Below the pieces are notes generated by a model that saw nothing but the letters and a program-made list of their open reading frames with translations, was not told the DNA's origin and made no database searches. A DNA stretch of 25,864 nt from contig JAOBWK010000074.1 of NCBI GenBank assembly GCA_025463305.1, positions 1-25,864 on the forward strand, given 5' to 3'. Shown piece after piece: positions 24,835 to 25,864 of the stretch. Within the stretch, counting starts at the first letter, position 1; each line of letters starts with the position of its first letter. The stretch comes from Ilumatobacteraceae bacterium. Its GTDB lineage: Bacteria > Actinomycetota > Acidimicrobiia > Acidimicrobiales > Ilumatobacteraceae. A program made the position numbers and the translations under genes.

Positions 24835-25864
24835 TCAGCTCTCGAAGACGGAACGCACCGAGGGGGCCGGTGTGCGCGGCGACACCCGGGTGGCCGGCAC
24901 GGTGCTGAGCAGCCGATGGAGGATGTGCTCGACGGTGATGTCGCGGGCGAGCGCGTCGTAGGTCAGCACCATGCGGTGGCGGAGCACCTCCGGGGCGAGG
25001 TCGAAGATGTCCTGCGGCGTGGCGTAGCTGCGACCGCGCAGCAGGGCGAGCGACTTCGCGCCACGCACCAGCGCGATCGACGCCCGGGGGCTGGCGCCGA
25101 GGGCGATCATCGGGGTGAGGTCGCTCATCCCGGCCCGGTCGGGGTTGCGGGTGGCCTGGACGAGATCGACGGCGTACTGCTGCACGCTGCGGTCGATGAA
25201 CACGGCGTCGGCGGTGGCCTGCAGCGCCTGCAAGCCGGCGAGGTCGATGATCTGCTCCGGCACCGGCGGGTTCACCGTCATCCGGTCGAGGATCACCATC
25301 TCCTCGTCGGGCGTGGGGTGGGTGAGGAGGATCTTCATCATGAACCGGTCGCGCTGGGCATCGGGCAGCTGGTAGACGCCCTCGCTCTCGATGGGGTTCT
25401 GGGTGGCGACGACGAAGAACGGCTTCGGCACCGGATGGGTGACCCCGCCGATGGTGACCTGCTGCTCGGCCATGACCTCGAGCAGCGCCGACTGCACCTT
25501 GGCCGGCGCCCGGTTGATCTCGTCCGTGAGCAAGAAGTTGACGAAGATCGGGCCGAGCTCGACGTCGAACTTCTCGCTCGACACCCGGTAGACGCGGGTG
25601 CCGACGATGTCGCTCGGGAGCAGGTCGGGCGTGAACTGGATGCGGGCGAACGTGCCGCCGGTGACCTTGGCGAGCGTCTCGGCGGCCAGCGTCTTGGCCA
25701 GGCCGGGCACGCTCTCGAGCAGGCAGTGCCCCCGGGACAGCAGCCCGACGATGATCCGCTCGAGCATGCGCGGCTGGCCGACGATCACCTAGCGCAACTC
25801 GAAGAACACCTTTTCGACGGTTGCTGCCGTCGACGCCGTCTGATCCCGCACCATCACCTGTTCA
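24835..25864 (-). CDS. MoxR-family AAA+ ATPase, 5'-partial and interrupted by an in-frame TAG
   Basis: MoxR ATPases are chaperone-like and energise VWA-protein partners. Counting from GTG 25788, Walker A is SVPGLAKT (26-33), Walker B is FLLTDE (85-90) followed by INRAPAKVQSALLEVM, then ATQNPIESEGVYQLPDAQRDRF, the MoxR signature, and a C-terminal lid. The minus-strand frame continues beyond 25788 to the window end, reading VEKVFFELR, then TAG at 25789-25791, then VIVGQPRM. In relatives this stretch usually reads as one unbroken segment with a residue such as Lys at the TAG position, so an AAG to TAG change explains it. A gene caller would start at GTG 25788 and lose only the short N-terminal helix. 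The rest of the N-terminus is outside the window. It stands three bases before the DUF58 gene. Confidence 0.9.

Noticed and set aside
25688..25711. MoxR Walker A reads SVPGLAKT instead of GVPGLAKT, suggesting a dead ATPase
   Set aside because: The first P-loop position varies in MoxR relatives (Gly, Asp or Ser); the Lys-Thr pair and Walker B are intact.

Overview
This is a very G+C-rich, tightly packed stretch of bacterial chromosome with no intergenic gap above about 100 bases. The gene set points to an aerobic actinobacterium: an F420-type LLM oxidoreductase, many acyl-CoA enzymes, a mycobacterial-type thiolase-like protein, a glucoamylase/trehalase of family GH15, and actinobacterial -10 boxes placed for leaderless transcripts. 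I lean towards the class Acidimicrobiia (Ilumatobacter-like). That placement rests on protein style and promoter style only. No rRNA, tRNA, CRISPR array, phage gene or complete insertion sequence was seen.

Layout. 1-6109 (+): the 3' part of an acyl-CoA dehydrogenase interrupted by an in-frame TAG, a large fused indolepyruvate ferredoxin oxidoreductase-type enzyme, and an acyl-CoA synthetase. 6167-10220 (+): an NhaA sodium/proton antiporter overlapping a GH15 glucoamylase/trehalase, then a lipoprotein esterase of the PHB-depolymerase (LpqC-like) type. 10240-11688 (-): a thiolase-like protein, divergent from an enoyl-CoA hydratase (11758-12555, +). 12569-13096 (+): an unrecognised lipoprotein whose 3' end overlaps a convergent MFS transporter (13029-14594, -). 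The transporter is coupled to a GH29 fucosidase-like protein fused to a beta-helix (14557-16704, -). 16757-22770 (+): a six-gene run of larE-like sulfur transferase, F420-type LLM oxidoreductase, ABM-fold monooxygenase, class C beta-lactamase-like esterase, CaiC-like acyl-CoA ligase and a BKACE (DUF849) enzyme. 22771-22870: a convergent gap packed with hairpins. 22871-25864 (-): a MoxR ATPase / DUF58 / VWA operon, with the MoxR gene again interrupted by an in-frame TAG and cut by the window edge.

How it fits together. Much of the window is acyl-CoA activation and degradation (dehydrogenase, two ligases, hydratase, thiolase-like protein, BKACE) plus 2-oxoacid oxidation. A second theme is carbohydrate handling (GH15, GH29-like, MFS). 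The MoxR-DUF58-VWA trio is a common chaperone-like set. Most + strand starts lie 6-7 bases after a YANNNT -10 box, so leaderless mRNA seems to be the rule.

The oddest signals are two single-base amber codons at conserved positions, one near each end of the window; the GH29/beta-helix fusion; a palindrome cluster between convergent genes; and a 12-bp tandem duplication at the start of the DUF58 gene. The ambers are most cheaply explained by sequence error near contig ends. Recoding is a less likely alternative that can be tested.
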